Below the pieces are notes generated by a model. The model saw only the letters and a program-made list of their open reading frames with translations, was not told the origin of the DNA and ran no database searches. Shown here piece after piece: positions 42,543 to 46,758 of a stretch of DNA of 46,758 nucleotides (position 1 is its first letter; every line of letters starts with the position of its first letter). Source of the stretch: an uncultured Prevotellaceae bacterium (GTDB lineage Bacteria; Bacteroidota; Bacteroidia; Bacteroidales; Bacteroidaceae); contig CACXUV010000041.1 in the NCBI GenBank assembly GCA_902770845.1, forward strand, positions 1 through 46,758, in the 5' to 3' direction. Made by a program: the position numbers and the translations under genes.

Positions 42543-45500
42543 ATGAAACAATTCAGACTCGTGGACAATATCCTCGGGTGGCTCACATTTTTCGTAGCCG
42601 CTTTTGTATATTGCTCCACTATTGAACCCACAGCCTCGTTCTGGGACTGTCCTGAGTTTATTACCACGGGCTACAGGCTCGAAATTGGTCACCCACCTGG
42701 CGCACCATTCTTCATGCTCACCGCCAATCTTTTCTCGCAGTTCGCAAGCGATGCCACTGAAGTGGCCCGCATGGTGAACACCATGAGCGCCCTGCTGTCG
42801 GCCACCTGTATCTTGTTCCTGTTCTGGAGCATCACCCATCTGACACGCCGCTTGCTCATCGACCGCTGGGAAGACTTGTCAGTGGCAAAGATGATTGCCA
42901 TCGAGGCTTCAGGCTTGGTGGGTGCCCTGATCTACACCTTCAGCGACACTTTCTGGTTCTCGGCTGTCGAAGGCGAGGTTTACGCCTATTCATCGGCCTT
43001 CACCGCCATTGTGTTCTGGCTCATCCTGAAATGGGAAGACCATGCCGACGAGCCTCACAGCGACCGCTGGCTGGTGCTCATCATGTACCTCATGGGCCTG
43101 TCAATCGGCGTCCACCTGTTGAACTTGCTGTGTCTGCCTGCCATCGTGCTGGTCTACTACTACAAGCGTTTCCCCAATGCCAATCTGAAAGGTTCCATCA
43201 TAGCCCTGTTTGTGTCGTTTGCCATTGTGGCCCTGGTACTCTACGGTGTGGTGCCGGGCATCATCACCGTGGGCGGATGGTTCGAACTGCTGTTTGTCAA
43301 CGAGCTGGGCATGTCGTTCAACACGGGCGAATACATCTACATCCTGCTGTTGGTGGCTGTTGTCATCTGGGCCATCTATGAAACTCAGAATGCCACCAAG
43401 CAGAACTGGAAGCGACAGAACATCGCCTTCCTGCTGTCAGTGGGCATGCTGGGCATTCCTTTCTACGGCTACGGATGGACAGCCTTCATCATTGGTGTTG
43501 TGGCATTGGCCCTGCTGTGGTTCGTACTGAACCGTCGCTACAAGAGCAAACCCGTAGTGACCACACGCGCCAAGAACACCATGCTGCTGTGCATGCTGAT
43601 GCTCATGATTGGCTATTCCACATACGCCGTGATTGTGATTCGTTCCAGCGCCAACCCGCCCATGGACCAGAACTCGCCAGAGGACATCTTCACCCTGGGC
43701 GACTATCTGGGACGTGACCAGTACGGCCAGCGCCCACTGTTCTACGGTCAAGCCTACACTTCGCAGGTTGCCCTGGAGAAGCAGGGTGGCTACTGCAAGC
43801 CCGTCATGACCACCGGCAAACCCGTGTGGCAGCGCAAGGAAAAGGCTTCGGCCGACGAGAAAGACTCTTACTTTATCGTTCGCACCAAGGATGAGTATGT
43901 TTATGCTCAGAACATGCTCTTCCCACGCATGTACAGCTCATCCCATGCCCAGCAGTATGAGAACTGGATGGGTGGCGAAGTAAGCGGAACCATGGTTCCC
44001 TACGACCGCTGCGGCGAAAACATCATGGTGAAGGTGCCCAGCCAGCTCGACAACCTGAACTTCTTCATTACCTACCAGTGCAACTGGATGTACTGGCGCT
44101 ACTTCCTCTGGAACTTCGCCGGCCGCCAGAATGACATTCAGGGTCATGGTGAACTGGAGCACGGCAACTGGATCACCGGTATCAAGTTCATCGACAATGC
44201 CCGTTTGGGCGATCAGGATGCACTGCCCGACGACCTGAAGAACAACAAGGGCCACAACGTGTTCTACTGCTTGCCCCTGCTGTTGGGCCTGCTGGGCCTG
44301 TTCTGGCAGGCATTCAGCCGTGGACAGAAAGGCATCAAGCAGTTCTGGGTGGTGTTCTTCCTGTTCTTCATGACAGGCTTGGCCATTGTGATCTACCTGA
44401 ACCAAACACCCATGCAGCCCCGTGAGCGCGACTATGCTTACGCAGGTTCGTTCTACGCATTCTCCATTTGGTGTGGCATGGGTGTTGCAGCATTGTGCTA
44501 CTATCTCAACCAACTCATCAAGAAAGAATCGGCCATTGTGGCAGCAGTTATCTCGGTGGCAGCCCTGTTGGTGCCCATCCAGATGGCCTCGCAGACATGG
44601 GACGACCACGATCGTTCAGGCCGTTACACCTGCCGCGACTTCGGACAGAACTATCTGAACTCGCTTCAGCAGACAGGCAACCCCATCATCTACACCAATG
44701 GTGACAACGACACCTTCCCCCTGTGGTACAACCAGGACACAGAGGGTGTGCGTACCGATGCCCGCGTGTGCAACCTTTCTTATCTGCAGACCGACTGGTA
44801 CATCGACCAAATGGTGCGTCCGGCCTACGACTCTCCTTCGCTGCCCATCACCTGGAAGCGACTGGAGTACTGTGCCGGCACAAACGAATACGTACAGATT
44901 GACCCGAAGCTGAAGAACGAGGTACTGGCCTTCTATAAGGAAAGTCCTGAGCAGGCCAAGGCCCAGTTCGGCGACGAGCCCTTCGAGCTGAAGAACGTGC
45001 TGAAGTACTGGGTGCGCTCAACCAACGCCGACCTGCACGTCATTCCCACCGACACGGTCTACATGACCATCGACAAAGAGGCTGTGCGCAAGAGCGGCAT
45101 GATGATGCAGAGCGACTCCATCCCCGACCGCATGGTCATCTCGCTGAAAGGCAAGAGTGCCCTGTACAAAGGTGACCTGATGATGCTCGAGATGATAGCC
45201 AATGCCAACTGGACACGCCCCATCTACGTAGCCACCACGGTGGGTTCAGAGAACTACATGAACCTGGGCGACAACTTCGTGCAGGAAGGCTTGGCCAACC
45301 GCATCACGCCGTTCACCACCAACATCAACGGCAAGCCTGTGCCTGGCATGACCAACTTCGACACGGAGAAGACCTATGACAACGTGATGAACCGCTTCAA
45401 GTTCGGCGGTGCCAACACTCCCGGCATCTACTTCGATGAAACGGTGATGCGCATGTGCTACACCCACCGCCGCCTGATGGCACAGTTGGCCATCCATCTG

Positions 45501-45878
45501 GCTCAGGAGGGCAAGGACAGCCTGGCTGCCAAAGTTCTGGCCAAAGCCGAGAAGGAACTGCCAGCCGAGAACGTTCCTCACGATTTCCAGAGTGGCTCGC
45601 TCGACATGGTACGCACCTACATCGTCATTGGCGACACCGTTCATGCCAAGAATATCATTGAACAGCTGTGGACACGTTCCAGCCAGTACATGAACTACTA
45701 CTGCACGCTGAACCCCACACGCTTCAATGCAGCCCAGAACGACTGCATGTTCCACATGTATATTCTGAACCACCTGTCGGAATTGACTGGCCGCATCGAT
45801 GAGAAGCAGGCCAAGAAGTATGAAACCCAGCTTGCAGCCATTGCCGAGAAATATCAAGGCAAGGGTGGACGCTTCTGA
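42543..45878 (+). CDS. DUF2723 membrane protein (GT-C-like, protein O-mannosyltransferase-type)
   Basis: In this 1111-residue protein, the N-terminal 700 residues hold about 12-14 membrane segments with the DUF2723 signature near the start: STIEPTASFWDCPEFITTGY (acidic residues in the first extracytoplasmic loop) and EIGHPPGAPFFML. NQTPMQPRERDYAYAGSFYAF follows mid-protein. The C-terminal 400 residues are soluble, extracytoplasmic and partly helical (LAQEGKDSLAAKVLAKAEKEL). The fold resembles GT-C glycosyltransferases that use lipid-linked sugars; protein O-glycosylation is a reasonable but unproven role. It is followed after 8 bases by a polysaccharide deacetylase gene, so it is an operon. 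Confidence 0.88.
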   Translation: MKQFRLVDNILGWLTFFVAAFVYCSTIEPTASFWDCPEFITTGYRLEIGHPPGAPFFMLTANLFSQFASDATEVARMVNTMSALLSATCILFLFWSITHLTRRLLIDRWEDLSVAKMIAIEASGLVGALIYTFSDTFWFSAVEGEVYAYSSAFTAIVFWLILKWEDHADEPHSDRWLVLIMYLMGLSIGVHLLNLLCLPAIVLVYYYKRFPNANLKGSIIALFVSFAIVALVLYGVVPGIITVGGWFELLFVNELGMSFNTGEYIYILLLVAVVIWAIYETQNATKQNWKRQNIAFLLSVGMLGIPFYGYGWTAFIIGVVALALLWFVLNRRYKSKPVVTTRAKNTMLLCMLMLMIGYSTYAVIVIRSSANPPMDQNSPEDIFTLGDYLGRDQYGQRPLFYGQAYTSQVALEKQGGYCKPVMTTGKPVWQRKEKASADEKDSYFIVRTKDEYVYAQNMLFPRMYSSSHAQQYENWMGGEVSGTMVPYDRCGENIMVKVPSQLDNLNFFITYQCNWMYWRYFLWNFAGRQNDIQGHGELEHGNWITGIKFIDNARLGDQDALPDDLKNNKGHNVFYCLPLLLGLLGLFWQAFSRGQKGIKQFWVVFFLFFMTGLAIVIYLNQTPMQPRERDYAYAGSFYAFSIWCGMGVAALCYYLNQLIKKESAIVAAVISVAALLVPIQMASQTWDDHDRSGRYTCRDFGQNYLNSLQQTGNPIIYTNGDNDTFPLWYNQDTEGVRTDARVCNLSYLQTDWYIDQMVRPAYDSPSLPITWKRLEYCAGTNEYVQIDPKLKNEVLAFYKESPEQAKAQFGDEPFELKNVLKYWVRSTNADLHVIPTDTVYMTIDKEAVRKSGMMMQSDSIPDRMVISLKGKSALYKGDLMMLEMIANANWTRPIYVATTVGSENYMNLGDNFVQEGLANRITPFTTNINGKPVPGMTNFDTEKTYDNVMNRFKFGGANTPGIYFDETVMRMCYTHRRLMAQLAIHLAQEGKDSLAAKVLAKAEKELPAENVPHDFQSGSLDMVRTYIVIGDTVHAKNIIEQLWTRSSQYMNYYCTLNPTRFNAAQNDCMFHMYILNHLSELTGRIDEKQAKKYETQLAAIAEKYQGKGGRF

Positions 45879-45886
45879 GCAACGAA

Positions 45887-46501
45887 ATGTTTATAGAACA
45901 GCCCGCAATCTATCTGCGATGGCTTTATCCAAAAGCATTGTGGAGAATGGATCGTCACGAACGTTCAGTCTATCTGACGTTCGATGACGGTCCCATTCCA
46001 GAATCGACACCTTTCATACTCGACACGCTTCGCAAGTTCAACATCAAAGCCACCTTCTTCATGGTGGGCGACAACGTGCGCAAATATCCTGAACTCTACG
46101 AACAGATTGTGAAAGAAGGCCACCAGGTGGGCAATCACACCCACAACCACATCAGCGGATTCCGCTATTCGCTCCACGACTACAGCTACAATGTAGAAAA
46201 AGCCAATGCCTATATTCACAGCAACCTGATGCGCCCACCCCACGGCTGGATGCGCTTGGTGCAATATGCCTGGCTGTGCCGAAAATACAAGATTGTGATG
46301 TGGGACCTGGTGACACGCGACTATTCCAAATGGATGACAGCCGAAGACATATTCAACAACGTGAAACGCTATGCCCGCAACGGCTCCATCATCACCTTCC
46401 ACGACTCGCTCAAGAGCATCCAAAAGCTACACCACGCCTTGCCCGAAAGCATCCAATGGCTGAAGGAACAGGGCTACGCTTTCAAAAGAATTGAACCATA
46501 A
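45887..46501 (+). CDS. Polysaccharide deacetylase family protein (NodB domain)
   Basis: This 204-residue, single-domain CE4 enzyme shows motif 1 TFDDGP (catalytic Asp and metal Asp), motif 2 GNHTHNH (the metal His pair is spaced as H-T-H-N-H), motif 3 RPPHGW, motif 4 MWDLVTRDYS and motif 5 ITFHDS. It is slightly shorter than usual with no signal peptide or extra domain. The substrate may be a lipid-linked or wall glycan; it pairs with the DUF2723 gene upstream (8-base gap). Its mRNA faces a minus-strand transcription unit downstream. Confidence 0.88.
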   Translation: MFIEQPAIYLRWLYPKALWRMDRHERSVYLTFDDGPIPESTPFILDTLRKFNIKATFFMVGDNVRKYPELYEQIVKEGHQVGNHTHNHISGFRYSLHDYSYNVEKANAYIHSNLMRPPHGWMRLVQYAWLCRKYKIVMWDLVTRDYSKWMTAEDIFNNVKRYARNGSIITFHDSLKSIQKLHHALPESIQWLKEQGYAFKRIEP

Positions 46502-46544
46502 CAAAGAACTACAGAACGAAACGACGCTCAAAACGAAACAGAAC

Positions 46545-46635
46545 GAAAAAACCGAGACTGTCATCACGACAACCTCGGCCTCAATTCTAACTAACTTATT
46601 ATCAACTATTCATTACTCATTTCTCAACTTTTCTG
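46545..46635 (-). ncRNA. Candidate small RNA on the minus strand, about 90 nt
   Basis: A consensus promoter (46670-46640) points leftward into an AT-rich, non-coding stretch ending in a CCGAG...CTCGG hairpin with six T. The next gene leftward is convergent, so it is neither a leader nor an operon. Its 3' end lies about 45 bases from the deacetylase stop. No known family is recognised. It shares a short TGATAA...TTAGTTA stretch with the candidate at 1180-1282. Confidence 0.4.
46546..46578 (-). terminator. Terminator of the minus-strand candidate small RNA
   Basis: CCGAG (46552-46556) pairs with CTCGG (46574-46578), with an inner TGTC/GACA pairing, followed on the minus strand by TTTTTT. Confidence 0.7.
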
Positions 46636-46639
46636 GGTG

Positions 46640-46670
46640 CAAAGTTAAGTACAATTTGGCACAGCACAAT
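46640..46670 (-). promoter_or_regulatory. Promoter of the minus-strand candidate small RNA
   Basis: On the minus strand ATTG (46670-46667) and TAACTTTG (46647-46640) are spaced by 19 bases. No gene start follows within 130 bases leftward. Confidence 0.55.
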
Positions 46671-46699
46671 GATCTCGAAACGAAAAAAACACGTAAACG

Positions 46700-46731
46700 T
46701 TTGCGCGGTTCGTTCTTTTTCTGTATATTTG
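46700..46731 (+). promoter_or_regulatory. Promoter for a gene beyond the window's right edge
   Basis: TTTG (46700-46703) and TATATTTG (46724-46731) are 20 bases apart, an excellent match. The transcript would start near 46737 and leave the window. Confidence 0.7.
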
Positions 46732-46758
46732 CGGCCAACTAAAATCAAGCAAGCACTT

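Overview
The window reads as a metagenome-derived contig from a Bacteroidales bacterium, most likely a Prevotellaceae member. The evidence is the recurrent TAnnTTTG (-7) promoter element with TTTG/TTG about 19-20 bases upstream, A-rich leaders without strong Shine-Dalgarno sites, SpII lipoproteins, secreted proteins with a shared Por-like C-terminal motif, CarboxypepD_reg/TonB-type outer-membrane proteins, DUF2723 and the men, pyr and purD gene types. The family assignment is inference; no rRNA or tRNA gene is visible.

Layout. Positions 1 to about 390 are high-GC and hold the 5' part of a foreign-looking secreted-protein gene on the minus strand. It is joined in mid-gene to a chorismate synthase lacking its N-terminal third, most likely an assembly chimera. 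Then come: a candidate small RNA (about 1180-1280); a two-gene alarmone module in which SpoT-type hydrolase and RelA-type synthetase are separate proteins (1283-2966); a DUF1016 nuclease remnant and a secreted MBL-fold protein; a 1325-residue pectate lyase-like protein with beta-strand repeats (4217-8194); pyrD-pyrK (8328-10027); an outer-membrane beta-barrel gene broken by one frameshift (10083-13026); an antiporter / LolD-like ATPase / CvfB operon (13138-16763); and asd (16879-17901).

From 17912 to 22761 a minus-strand operon encodes two beta-helix carbohydrate-binding-type surface proteins, then a LytS-type kinase with a His/Met-rich periplasmic loop, then a LytTR regulator. A helical lipoprotein gene follows. 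The accessory patch 23662-25450 holds a DUF3791-DUF3990-DUF3791 cassette (likely an ADP-ribosyltransferase-fold toxin between two small partners), a decayed gene and a seven-unit array of 22-bp dyad repeats. From 25511 rightward a probable operon carries two tandem ROK proteins (the first lacks the catalytic Asp) and the menaquinone genes for a DHNA-CoA thioesterase, isochorismate synthase and MenD, meeting a convergent TGS/uridine-kinase fusion gene with an 11-base overlap.

The right part holds a GH127 beta-L-arabinofuranosidase, a Tyr-rich lipoprotein, a small secreted helical protein with a long purine-rich leader, a secreted protein of unknown role, a SpmAB-like membrane protein, purD followed by two membrane-protein genes, a DUF2723 membrane protein and a polysaccharide deacetylase. 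A second candidate small RNA on the minus strand and a strong outward promoter close the window. Together, the lyase and GH127 suggest pectin/arabinan use. The best candidates for under-described biology are the DUF3791/DUF3990 cassette, the split alarmone pair, the sensor/surface-protein operon, the pseudokinase-like ROK pair and the 22-bp dyad array.
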